Below are positions 28,005 to 38,539 of a stretch of 64,000 nucleotides of DNA, one piece after another. The DNA comes from Cyanophora paradoxa. Its lineage: Eukaryota > Glaucocystophyceae > Cyanophorales > Cyanophoraceae. A program made the translations under genes and the position numbers. The notes under the pieces are model-generated. The model was not told where the DNA came from. It saw only the letters and a program-made list of their open reading frames with translations, and ran no database searches. The stretch's first letter is position 1, and every line of letters starts with the position of its first letter. Location: the NCBI GenBank assembly GCA_004431415.1, contig QPMI01000395.1, positions 434,001 to 498,000 on the forward strand. The letters run 5' to 3'.

Positions 28005-31000
28005 TCACAGGGCGAGGGCGGCGGGGATGGGGAGGTTGCTGGGGCGCCGGCGGGGGCCGTGCCCGGGGGAGCGCGGGTCGGAGCCGGGGCCGGAGGCCCG
28101 CGCGAGGGCGGCGCGCTGCTTCACGGCGGCGGCGAGCAGGTCCGACGGGACGTGGCCCGAGGGCGCCGCGCCCTGCGCCTGGGGCGGCCCGAGGCGGGAG
28201 AGGAGGGCGCCCTGGGGCCGCGGGAAGAGGGGCGCGGTGGAGGGGAGCGAGTGCGGGAGGGAAAGGGGCCCGTCCCGTCGTCGAACCCGAAGACGGGCCC
28301 GCGGCTCCCCGGGAACGACGAGCCGCTGGCCGTGTGGGCGAGCCGCCGCAGCAGCTGCTGCTGCGGCTGCGGACCGGGCGAGCCCACCGCGCGCGCGGCG
28401 AGGAGGGCCGCGGCGCTGCGGGAGGCCCGAGGGTGGGCAGGGCCTCCGGGGCAGCGAAGCGGGCGCGCCGCGCGGCTGGGGCGGCCCCCGGCCGCCGGGC
28501 CGGGGCCCGGCGAGCCGCGCGAGGCGGCGGTGGAGGGCGTGTCGGGGTGGTGGCCATGGGCGGGGAAGGGGCCGGGCGAGAGGGGCGGGAGGGCGGGGCC
28601 GGCGGGGGCCGTCCCTGGGGCGAGGGGCTGCGCGAACGCGTCCCGGGAGAACGAAGCGGAGAAGAAGGGAGGGCGGCCGTGGGCGCCGTGAGGGGCGGCC
28701 CCGCGCCCGGGCCGCGGGGGCCCGCCGGCCCGCGCCGCCGGCCGCGGGGTCGTAGGATCCCCCGGCGGGGGCCGCCGGAACGGGGAGAGGGCCTCGGCGC
28801 GGGCGGCGCGGCGCTCGGCGCGGGTGCGGGCGAGGTCGGGCGTGCTCTGGCGCCCGGCGGAGGCGTCGTCCATCCAGAAGCGGCCCTCGATCGCCAGCAC
28901 CTCCCGCGCCTCTTCCAGCGCCGCCGCCGCCGCCGGCGACTGGCGCGGCGGCGGCGGCGGCGGCGCGCGCGCGAGGCCTCCGGGGCCGGGGGCGAGGGGG
29001 CCGCCGGGGCAGCGCGGGGCCGAGGCGGAGGGGCGGAGGGGAGGGCCCGGGCGGAGCCCGAGGTGGGCCGCCCAGGAGGCGGGCAGGAGCCCGCCGGCGG
29101 CGGCGACGCCGGGGGGAGGCGGCGGGATGGCGGGCGGGGGCGGCGGCAGCTCGATAGGGGTGGCGGGGGCGGGGGCGGCGCGGGTGTCGGGCCGGGAGAG
29201 CGCGGCGAAAAGCAGCGCCCCGGCGTCCAGAAGGGACCCGTCCCCTCCGCCTCCGCCGGAGCCGGAGCCGGCCCCGGCCCCGGCGCCGCCCCCCAGACCC
29301 AAAGCCCTCCGCAGGACCGACCGGACGTGCTCCAGCGACTCGGGGGGTACCTGGGACAGGAACTCGCCCCGCCTCTGCTCGAGAATGAGTTCGAACGGGG
29401 GGGAGGGAGCGAAGGGGGGTACGCGGGTTCGCCTGCGGGTCGGAGAGCTCGGAGACGAGGATGCGGACGGGGGCGCTCCGCCGCTTGAGGGCCTTCAGGG
29501 CGGCCCGCCGGCGCTGCGTCCCGCGCGAGGCCACGCCCCGCACGGAGATGCCGCCGGGCCGGCCCCTGCTCCCCGGCCGCTCCCTGCTCCCCGGCCTCTC
29601 TCGGCTGCCGGGCCTCTCCCTGCTCCCCGGCCGTTCCCTGCTCCCCGGCCTTTCCCGACTCCCGGGCCGCCCTCGGCTCGCCGGGCGCACCCCGCCGGCG
29701 CTCCGCAGCACCCGCCGCTGCGCCTGCGGGGTGCCGTGCGGTCAGGAGGTGGATGAGCGGCCGGGGGGTACGCGTTTCGCGCCTTCACGAGGGCCTCTAC
29801 GGCTCGCTCGAGGACCGCCTGCTCCACCGTGGCTCCCGTCCGGGGTACTGCGGCCCGGCCCGAGCACGTGAGAGGGGGGAAGAGACGGGCAGGGGTAGCG
29901 GAAGGAAGCCGGTCACCTTTCGTGTGCGGCGGGAGGCGCGGGCTCGCTCCGCCCGACGGGGACACGGCGCCCGTCGCCGGCGCGGCGGGCGGCGCGGAAG
30001 GACCCTGGCCCCCCGGGCCGGCGGCGCCGGCGGCGGGAGAGGAAATGGAGGCGGCCGATCTCTCGGGGGCGCCGCCGGACCCGCCCGGGGCGGGCGACGG
30101 CGACTGGCCCGCGGCCGCCCACTCGTGCGCCCAGAGCCACCGCAGCATCTCCCCGCCTGCAATCGACGACGACGACGGGGCGCGTGGGCGGGCAAGGAGA
30201 AAATGGAAGCGGGCGCGGGGGCGGGAGCGCACGGCGGGCGCGGGAAGCCCCCGCGGCCTTGAGCCTCTCCAGGACCCGCAGCTGGCGCTCCGTCGCGCCC
30301 CTGCGCGCGCAGCTTGTCCCCGCGGCGGCGCGGCGATGCGCAAGCTTCTGCGGCTGCATCGCACCGGCCGCGCCGCTCCGACGACGCGAGGCGCTTCAGG
30401 CGGCTCGCATGCGCCGCGTCCCACGGGTTCCGCTTGTGCGGGCCGGCCGCCACCGCCGCCGCCGCCTGCACCACCTCGTGCGCGCCCGCCAGCTCCGGCA
30501 GGCCCTCCATGAACTGCGAGCGAAGCAGCCGCCGGGTCGGACAGGAACGGGGGGTAGAAGAGGGATGGGGGGGTACGGGCCTTGGGCATGGCGGCGCGCT
30601 CGGCGGCGGCCGCCTCGAGCCGCCTGCGGAGCTCCCCCGCGAGCGGGTCGGTACCCCCTCCTTCCCCATCGGATTCATCCTCCTCGTCCGACTCCTCCTC
30701 CTCCTCGAGGTCGTCCAGACTCTCGCTCCCTTCCTCCTCCTCCTCCTCTTCCTCCCGGAAGAGCCGCGGGTTCCTCGCGATCTCGGCGAAGATGGCCCGC
30801 GCCTCCTCCAGCGTGGCCTTGGCGCCGACGACCATGCCCGTGCCCTGCAGGCCCCGGAAGAGCGCGCTGGCGGTCGTCTCCGCCATCGGGTCGCTCGAGG
30901 GCGCCCCCAGCGTCGACGAGAAGACCGCCGACGAGGCCGTGTTCTGCGAGGCCGTTCTACGGCCGAACTGCAGAACTGAACGGGGAACGGGCGGACCTGC

Positions 31001-34000
31001 AGGGAGAGGGACGCGGGGCGGGAGTTCTGCTGCTGGAGGTGGATGGATGCGGGGCGGGCGTGCAGGGGGAGGGACGGGGGCCGGGAGGAGGCTCCCGCCC
31101 CGGGCCCCACCCGCGCGGGCGCCGTCGCCACCGCCGCGCGCCCCGCGCGGCCCGCCGCTCCGGCCTCGGCCTCGGGCGGCGGGGAGGCTCCCCCGCTGGA
31201 CGGCGGGGATCGGGAGCGGGAGCGGCCCGACCCGCCCGCGGGCCCCGCCTCCTCCGCGATTCCTCCCCCCGGACCAACGAGCCCCCGCTGCGAACGAAGC
31301 CACGCCTCAGCTGGCGAACGAACGTTCGGGAGAACGCTCGGGCGAACCTTGGCCATCTCGCGGTGCCAGAGGCGAACGATCTCCTGGGCCTCGGCGTGGT
31401 TGCGCCCGGCGAGCGCGAGGGTCATCCGCAGCAGCTTGCGCGACTCGCGCTCCTCGCGGGCGCGCCGCCGCTCGGAGTGCGCCGGCGCCGTCGACACGGG
31501 CTTCTTCGCGCCGTGCTGGTGCACCTTGGGGCCCACGCCGGCGTACTTGCGGCGAACGCTCTCCGGAACGGGCGCAAGCTCCCGCGCCTGCGCCGGGCGC
31601 CCGCCCCCGGCGAGCCGCCCCGAGGAACGTTCCTCCCGCGCCCTCATGCGCTCGAGCTCCCGTTCCTCCGCCCACGTCATCTCCCTCAGCTCTGCTCAGA
31701 TTCAGATGACGGAAAGAAACGTCAAGAATCCAAAGGGGTACGGCACGCACCGCCGTCGGGGCCGTCGAAGTACCCCCCGCCGATCCCGGAGTGCTTCCAG
31801 ACCTTGCCGCCGCCGCCGCCGCCGCTCCGGGGGGAACGGCCCGGCGAAGCCGGGCTCCACCCCCCGAAGCCCTGGTCGTACCCCCCCGCGTCCTCTTCCG
31901 GCCCAGCCGAGAGCGAGTTGCGCCCCGACCGCCAGGCGGGCCCGTCCGAGCCCTTCTCCCAAGGGCCGGCGCTCCAGTCGCCGGTCCCCGCGGGGCCGAG
32001 GCCGCCGGGGTCGGGCGCGCCCCCCGCGGCGCGCCCCCACTTCCACACGGGCCGCTCCCCGCCGGCCCCGGCGCCGGCGCCCCGCAGGGGCTCCCGTTGG
32101 GGCCGATGCCCCCCTTGTCAAAGCCGCGCCGGACCGTACCCCCCGCGACGAAGGTCCCTTCGGGGTGCGAGCTGGGCCTCCGTTCCGGCCCCCCCTCCGC
32201 TTCCGCCGCGGCCCGTCGCTTCGCCTCCGCCGCCTCCGCCGCCGCCCGCGCCGCCTCCTCCCCGGCCTCTCGCCTGCGCACCTCCGCCGCCCGCCGCTCG
32301 GCCTCGCGCGCGCGCGCCGTCCTCGCCGCCGCCTCCTCCGCCTCGCGCGCCGCCTGCGCCGCCGCCTCCTTCGCCGCCTGCGCCGCCTTGGCGGCCTCCA
32401 TCCTCGCCACGATGCCGGCGGCCCTTGGCTTCTTGCCCTTGCCCTTCTTTCCCTTGCCCCGGGACGACTTGGCTGACTTGGCGGAGCGCCCGGAGCGCGC
32501 CGAGCGGGCCGAGCGGGCCGAGCGGGCCCGCCGCCGCCGCCGCGCCGTCCGGCCGCCCGAGGAAGAGGACGAGGACGAGGAGGACGAGGAGGAGGAGGAA
32601 GTGAGCGAGGACCAGTCCCTGCGGGGGTACGGCGGAGGGCGCGTAAACGAGCCGCTGGAGAGCGGCGGCCCCGTACCCCCCCACGAACCCGCTGCTGAAA
32701 GAAGCCTCGCCATCGTCGTCCCCGGGAGGCGCATCCTCGTTGATCTGCGGGGGGTACGCCCGTCAGAAAGGCGGGGTGCACCGCTCGACGGGCCCCGCCC
32801 CGCGCGCCTGTACCCCCTTCTTCTTCCTCAGGATCTGCTTCTCCTTGGCCAGCTGCCTGCGGACGGGCTTCGAGCGAGAACGGAGGGGGGGATGATGAGG
32901 GGGGTACAGGCGCACTGCCGGAGGACCTGCGTGGTCGCCGCGACGAGGCGCTGGACGTCCATACCCCCCGCGTCGGCCCCCGCCCCCGCCTCGCCCTCGG
33001 CTGCGCGCACGCGTGTACTCCGGGTCAGACCCACCAGAGGAGGAAGCAGGAGCCCGGCCCCGCTCGCGGACCGGGCGGCGCGTGCTGGGCCGCGTCCGCC
33101 TCCTGCTCGGCCCGCGCCGCCGCCGCCTCGATCTCCCTCCGCTCCTCGTCGGAGTCCACCTGCTCGCCGGCCCGGCGCCGCTCCTCGATCCGCAGCTGCG
33201 CCCTCCGCTTTGCCTCCAGCGCCGCCTTCCGCCGCGCCGCCGCCGCCGCCCGCTCCGCCGCCCGCTCCACTTCCATCTCCATTTCTGATGAGGGCGGAGG
33301 GATCCGTCGTCAAGTTGCTACCGTTCTCCACGAGAGGAAGAGGTCGGCGAAAACAATAGCGTACCCAGGACGTCCTCCATCCAGTGGCGCAGCTCCTTGA
33401 AGGCCGCCTCCTGGGGCGTGTACCCCACCTGCTTCAGCACCTTCAGGACCTGCGGGGAGGGAGGCAGAGTCAGCGAACGCTGTACCCCCTGACGCTTCTT
33501 CCCCTCCCTCAATCCCCTCAAAAACGCGCCTTGAGCTCGCGGATGCGCTCGGCAACGACTGCGGCGAACGAGACTCCCTTCTTCCGCCGCCGCCGCGACG
33601 CGACCGACCGCCGCTTGTCTGCCGCCCCTCTTAGAGGCGGGAAGGGGGGAAGAGGAGGGGGGGATAGGGGAGGGGGGGGGGGGGGGGGGGCGTACACTTC
33701 TCGGTGATGTCGAGGACCACACCAAGGAACAGCTCCTCGCTGATCTCGACGTAGCTGCGCGGCGTGAGGGGGGGGTGGGCGGGCGGGGGTACGCCGCGCC
33801 GCGCCGCGCGACTCACTCGTGCACGTCCAGCGACGGGTTCCACGTGTCTACCCCGAAGGGAGTCAGGCGAGGGGGAAGGGAGGGACGGGGGTACAGGACC
33901 GGCGGACGGCGCACCGATTAGCTCGAAGAAGCCTGCATAGAACTGCTCGTACGCCATCGCGGTAGCCCCCTCGCCCGCGTCCAGCCGCCAGTCCTCCTGC

Positions 34001-34813
34001 GCCGAAAATGAGGGGGGGGGGGGAGGGGGAGAGGGGTAGGGGGGCGCGCCTCGGCGGATTTGAGGGCCGCTTCGTCGTCGTTCTCGACCAGCATCTTGTA
34101 CATCCTGTACCCGCGTTAGAGGGATACGCGGCGGCGCGAAAAGGGGGCGTGCTTGGAGTTGAACTCGACGTAGGCGGCCTTCGGGAGGGTACCGTGCTCG
34201 TCCTTATCCATCACGTGCCACCAGAGGTCGATAACCTGCTCGTAGCGCATCGGGGGAAGCCCGGGCGCGCCCGGGCCGGTCCCCGCGCCCGCTCCGGCGC
34301 ACCCGCTTGACTTGCGGGTGCCTGCTCGCCTCCTCCCGGCGCTCTATCGCCTCCTCCGTGTACAACGAGAAATCTCCCTGCGTGCGCGCTCGGCTTAGAA
34401 GGCTCAGGAAAGAGTGCCGCGCCGGGCCCGCCTGCAAATGGATGGGGGCCGTGTCCCGCAGCTTCGGATCGAGGACCAGGTCCGTCTCTGCGGCGGCAGC
34501 GGCGGCTCAGCGCGGGGCGGCGCGTGCGCTGAGCCGCGAGCGCCGCCCGCCTTTGGTGGTCGTTGTGATGACAGACGCGAGGCGGTCCTTGAGGGCACTC
34601 CATCTGCAACGCACGGAGCAAGCGAAATCAGCGACGGGCAGAGGGAGCCCACAGGGCGGCGCGGGGCTGTACGTGTGCGCACTTTGTGTGGACAGGATCC
34701 TCAACGAAGCCCACTGAGCTCCGCCGTCTGTTCCTGCGCGCCTGGTGTGCCCCGTCCGAAGACGCCAGCGAGGAACGCCTGTTCTGCTGTCCCTCCGGAG
34801 TGGTGGCACTCAT
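28005..34813 (-). CDS. EF-hand protein with long disordered charged tail (probable flagellar-type protein)
   Basis: Exons were joined by frame: 34813-34683, 34603-34551, 34487-34303, 34235-34153, 34104-34050, 33996-33915, 33847-33815, 33754-33696, 33558-33530, 33449-33365, 33284-33072, 33000-32916, 32856-32814, 32744-32687, 32618-32140, 32054-31751, 31693 onward; later joins are less certain. One EF-hand-like loop is seen (DKDEHGTLPKAAYVEF). A helical block follows with YEQFYAGFFELIDTWNPS and DYVEISEELF, a pattern I recall from protist EF-hand proteins of cilia. Next come an Ala/Glu/Arg coiled coil (33284-33072), poly-Ser, Ala-rich and Lys/Arg segments, an acidic Glu/Asp run (30.7 kb) and a Pro/Ala/Arg-rich C-terminus. 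Several introns appear to be GC-AG, and most carry the GTACCCC box. The last 3 kb is of low complexity and could include a separate gene. The flagellar role is inference. Confidence 0.6.
29563..29690 (-). repeat. 18-bp repeat encoding Arg-Pro-Gly-Ser-Arg-Glu
   Basis: About seven tandem copies of a unit resembling ctccccggccgctccctg (plus strand) encode RPGSRE on the minus strand. They lie in the basic, disordered part of the EF-hand gene product. The frame is kept across all copies, which supports translation of this strand and frame here. Confidence 0.75.
32619..32686 (-). other. Intron with complementary GTACGG boxes at both ends
   Basis: This 68-nt intron begins GTACGGGG directly after an exon G run and ends CCGTACCCCCGCAG. 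The ends can pair over at least ten bases (GGGGGTACGG with CCGTACCCCC). Removing it joins SSGFVGG to DWSSLTS in frame, ahead of the poly-Ser exon. Confidence 0.6.
32745..32813 (-). other. Intron with complementary GTAC boxes at both ends
   Basis: The 69-nt intron of the EF-hand gene starts GTACAGG immediately after exon GGGG, and ends GTACCCCCCGCAG. The box GGGGGTAC spanning the 5' splice site is the reverse complement of GTACCCCC just before the 3' AG. Splicing joins ...RKKKG to INEDAPP in frame. Confidence 0.6.
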
Positions 34814-35086
34814 GGCTGCGAGGCTAGCTGCGGTGACCGGCGGGCCCCGCTTCCGCCGCCGCTCGCCTGCAGACCTCCGGGCCGCTTAAGTTAGCTAGTC
34901 CGCTATACGCCGCCTGGGGCAGGAAAGCTAGGTCCTGCCATGCTCCCAAAGGCCCAGAGAGGGTCCTGTGCCTAAGTGCTCGCCGTGCGTGCGTTGGAGG
35001 CTTGAGACTTCTTTCTCCTGTACCCGGCAAACTAGCAAGAAAGAAGCAGCGCGCAGCCCAGGCCTCAGCTCGCAGCACGCACAAAG

Positions 35087-36047
35087 ATGGAGAGCAGTGG
35101 TAGCAGCGGCGGCGGCGGCCTTTTCGGCAGGGCTTCCACCGCCTTGTCCGGCAAAGGCTTGGGGTGGATGGTGCGACGCGCTCCGACCGCGCTGTCTGCC
35201 AAGCTGAGCGGCTCCGCAGCTCGAGGTGGACGACGAGGACGACCTGGAGATGTACCAGCGCCCGCTGATGTGAGGCGGCCCATCGCGCCTGGATTCTCTA
35301 GCTGACGCCCCTCGCGGCGCAGGGAAGAGCTGGACATCGATCTCAAGGTGCAGACGAATGCGTCACGAACGGCGCCGACGCTGAGCGCCGCCCGCAGGAC
35401 ATCTTTTTGAAGGCGAAGTGCATCCTGGTGCCCACGGCCGCGAACCGCGCGGTGCTCGCGGAGGCAACGGACTTCTGGGGCCCGCTCTTCGTCGTGCTTG
35501 CTTACGGGATGCTGCTTCTCTGGCGGCACCTCTCCGTCCGCCCGCCCCCGCGTGTCCGCTCTCGGTCCTCCCGGCTCACCGCTCCGCTCCGCGCGCCAGG
35601 TCGTTTCGTGGGTGATCACCATCTGGGTCGTCGGATCTATTCTCATCTCGGTCGTCTCTCGGCTGCTCGGCTGCGAGGCGTCCTTCAGCAGGACCCTCGG
35701 CGTAACCGGCTACAGCTGCGCCCCGCTCGTCGTCGCCGCTATCGCCCTCGTCTTCTTCGGTCGCGTACCCCTCTTCTCCTTCCTCATCAAGGTGCCGTAC
35801 CCTGCCGCGCCTCCCCCCCCCCTCCCCGCCCCTCAAGGGGTACACCGTACAGGCCGGCGGCGTCTGCTGGGCGACGTTTGCCTCGGGCTCCATCATCATG
35901 GCAGGCGCTGAGGGCCTGGAGAAGAAGCGGGGAATGATCTTCTGTGCGCTGCTTGTTTCTCCTTATTCGTATTCATAGCTAACGGGCGCCGCAGACCCCA
36001 CGTTTCTCCTCTACATGTTCTTCGTGAACCTAATGAGCGGAGTATAG
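35087..36047 (+). CDS. YIPF4: YIPF4-like Yip1-family Golgi membrane protein
   Basis: Seven exons give a continuous protein: 35087-35170, 35220-35269, 35323-35347, 35398-35535, 35600-35791, 35853-35943, 35995-36047. The joined sequence matches the remembered YIPF4 pattern closely: EELDIDLK followed by DIFLKAKCILVP, DFWGPLFVVL, VVSWVITIWVVGS, LLGCEASFSRTLGVTGYS, and a terminal FLLYMFFVNLMSGV. There are about five hydrophobic membrane spans, with a Gly/Ser-rich and acidic cytosolic N-terminus. Family members sit in ER-Golgi membranes and act in Rab-linked vesicle transport and Golgi organisation. All six introns are 47-64 nt and GT-AG, and every join keeps both frame and alignment, so the structure is well supported. 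Intron five carries the paired GTACCC/GGGGTAC boxes. Confidence 0.92.
35792..35852 (+). other. Boxed intron in the YIPF4 homologue
   Basis: The 61-nt intron begins gtgccGTACCC and ends caagGGGTACaccgtacag, around a C-rich loop. It is the only one of the gene's six introns with the box pair. Its siblings instead show ordinary CTGAC/CTAAC-like branch sites (for example gctgacg and gctaacg). Confidence 0.75.
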
Positions 36048-36064
36048 CATTTGTACCAATGTCA

Positions 36065-38031
36065 TTAACAGCGCCACGGATTTATCTTAAGCTTCTGGAT
36101 TGCTCTACCCCGCGCACGCCTCGGAGCGCCTCGGCTCCACCAGAACTCCGCGGGGGGGCGGCACGCCCGCCGGGACCTGCGCGCGCGTACCCGGGGGGCG
36201 GGCGGGGTCAGGATAGCGCAGGCGGCGGCGCCGTCGTCGGCGGCGGGGCAGGGCGGGGGGCGGGGCGGGGCGACGCGCACGACGGAGTAGGGGTCGTACC
36301 CCCTGTCCCTGAAGAAATCCACTACCCCCGCCAGGGACCGGAGGCTGTTGAACTCCCTCCGCTCTGCGGGCGGGGGTAGGATCAAGTTAGGGGGGAAGGA
36401 GCGACTGGGGGGCAGGGGGTGCATGCAGACCGTGCCGGTCCTGTACCCCCAGGAGCATGAACATGAGGTGCGTGTGGGTTGTGGTGAAGCTCGTACCCAG
36501 CTCCGTTGCGATCCTGGGATGGGGTACAATCGGAAATCGGAAACGGCGCGGCGGGGAACAGCGGAGGCGCCGGGGGGGGGGGGGGAGGGGAGGGGGGGAG
36601 GGGGGGGAGGGGAGGGGGGGGGAGGGGGGTAGGGGCACCGGAGGAAGTCAAGCGCGCACTCCAGCGGGGGGGTATCGTGACCCGAGAAGAGCGCGGGGTT
36701 CTGAAGGAGGCCCCGGGCGGCCATGACGCCGTGTACCCCTGTCCGATCCTGGAAGTCGCGCCCGTCCTGAAGCGTGAAGACGTTCCCTGCGCCGAAAAAG
36801 GTTGACATCGGGTGGAAGGGGAGGAACGAGGGTACAGGGCTCGCGGACCGTTGCCCACGACGGGTACGGAGACGCTCTCCACGGCCTGCGGGACGTGAGG
36901 AGGCTGGGGCGAGGGACGGGGCGGGGCGGGGCGGCTCGCCAGCTTGACGCCGTCGTACTTCACGGGGTACGAGGAGGCCTCGTGGACGGTGCGTCCTGGG
37001 GGCCGCTCGAAACGCAAGGCCGGCGATGCGGGGCGGGAGCCCGGAGGGGGGTACCGTGAACTGAGAGCCAGGCCACGCCGGCCTTCTCCAGCACCTGGAC
37101 GAGCTCCACCGTCCTCCTCAGGTCGGGATCCTGCGGGGCGGGGCGGGGCGGGGCGGGGCGGGTTCGAATCCTGGCGAGGGCACTTTGGAGATGGGGGGGC
37201 GCGGGCGGGCGGGCGCGCCAGCCGTATCTTGACCGTGACGGGGAGCCGCGAGCGCTCCGTGGCGGCCCGGACCATGTCTCGTATGAGCTCGGGCCGGCGC
37301 TGCCGCGCACGCGTCGGGGTACGTGTTTGTCAGAGAGAGCGCCACGGGCCGGGCCAGGCCAGGCAGCGCACCAGCAGCGACGCGCCGATCCCGTCCTGCA
37401 GCGCCCAGCGCTGCGGACAGCCGCAGTTGAGGTCTGAGCGCCGCTCTCGTGTCAGGCGCGGCGGGGCCCCCCGGGGGCGTCGGCGCGGCGTCTGGCACCG
37501 ATCGCGTCCGCGTATCTGCGAGGGCTCGATCGGCGCTCGCGGGCGGGGCGGGGCGGGGCGGGTACGACGCGCGGCGCACCCCACCAGCTGCTCCGCGCAG
37601 CTCGCGAACTCGGATGGGTCATTCGTCGCAAACTGTGCGACGAGCGGGCGGTCCGCTGCGCAGCGCGTGAGGGCCGAGCCGGCCGCCCGCTTCTGAGAGC
37701 GCGCAGCACCTTCGTTCGTGGTGAAGTCGCAGTCCCGTGCCTTCTGCGACCTGAGCGCGCACTCGGCGAGCGCGCGGGGGCGGTCGCCGCGCGCGCGGAC
37801 CGCAAGAAGGACGCGGCTATGATCATCGGGGTGTACGCTAACTCGCATCCCCACCTGCGCGATCGGAGGCCTTTCAAAGGCGTGCGCCGTTCGACTCCGA
37901 AAGCCGCACCGCCTGACAAGGTTCCTGAAGGCCAGCTTGGAGTAGCGGACCATGGGGGCGCAAATGCGGATCGGGTCGCCGCGGCGGCGCCCCTCCCGCA
38001 GCAGCTCAACGATGTCCGCATGCTCCTTCAT
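36065..38031 (-). CDS. DUS4L: tRNA-dihydrouridine synthase, DUS4-like
   Basis: Thirteen exons join in frame: 38031-37910, 37854-37801, 37750-37710, 37655-37580, 37515-37499, 37433-37372, 37299-37219, 37130-37055, 36995-36950, 36885-36849, 36786-36639, 36513-36447, 36361-36065. The product follows the DUS4 pattern with equal spacing: RICAPMVRYSKLAFR, CELAYTPMIIAASF, CDFTTNE, DLNCGCPQRWAL (catalytic Cys), VTVKIRL, VAWLSVHGRT, PVVGNGN, GVMAARGLLQNPALF. The enzyme uses FMN and NADPH to reduce uridines in the tRNA D-loop. Introns after KIRL and after VKL start with GC rather than GT. The last about 60 codons (VRVAPPRP... to the stop) are of low complexity and may be read-through of an unrecognised intron. 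The gene converges on the YIPF4 homologue with 17 bp between stops. Confidence 0.9.
37499..37515 (-). other. 17-nt micro-exon of the DUS4-like gene
   Basis: The segment ATACGCGGACGCGATCG lies between a GCAG 3' splice site and a GTGCCAG 5' splice site. It encodes the YADAI that must precede DLNCGCPQ, matching the family's YADGIDLNCGCPQ. Without it the frame and the motif are both lost. Confidence 0.8.
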
Positions 38032-38539
38032 TCTCTCGCGGCGCCGCCTGGGCAGACGGGGCGCCGGTCGATACTGGGATCAAATCAGACGCCCAGCCGC
38101 AAGTCGACGACCGTTGCACCTCCCGCTGAGCTGAGTGCGTCTTCTTGCTGCCAAGTCGCCGCTAGGAACCTGCTGCCTAGGAACCGCAGCTGCGGCCCGG
38201 TCGCGACGCGCCTGATTCTGCAGGCGTGCAGCCGCTAAGCTAGGATATGACTCACGACAAGAGAACTGCAGGAGGCGGCGGCGGCGGGACCTCGGCTGCC
38301 GAGCGAGCGTACCCCGCGACCATCGGTCCCCACGAAAACGAAGCAAGCGCTGCAGGATTGCCCCGAATCGGTGTCGGCACACGCTGAGTCGGCTTTAGCT
38401 GTGCGCGATCTGGCATCTGCGGCGGATCTGGGCTTTTGGAGGATCTTGCGCGAAGCTCATCCCCGTCAGCGCTAGCGCGCAGCAGCTTGAGGGCTCTCTG
38501 CGCGGATGTACCGGCCGCAGCGAAGATAGCTTTGTGAGA
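38032..38539. other. Divergent intergenic region between DUS4-like and RING genes
   Basis: About 500 bp between two divergently transcribed starts presumably contains both promoters. No TATA box, tRNA or convincing ORF was recognised. Composition is mixed, with short AT-rich patches around 38240 and 38480. Confidence 0.45.

Noticed and set aside
27956-29488. 510-residue Gly/Arg-rich plus-strand ORF
   Set aside because: Composition reflects G-rich DNA opposite the Pro/Ala-rich minus-strand tail; no domain was recognised.
30184-32604. 806-residue plus-strand ORF
   Set aside because: It is antisense to the EF-hand gene and of low complexity. The minus strand has frame-consistent exons with recognisable EF-hand and coiled-coil sequence.
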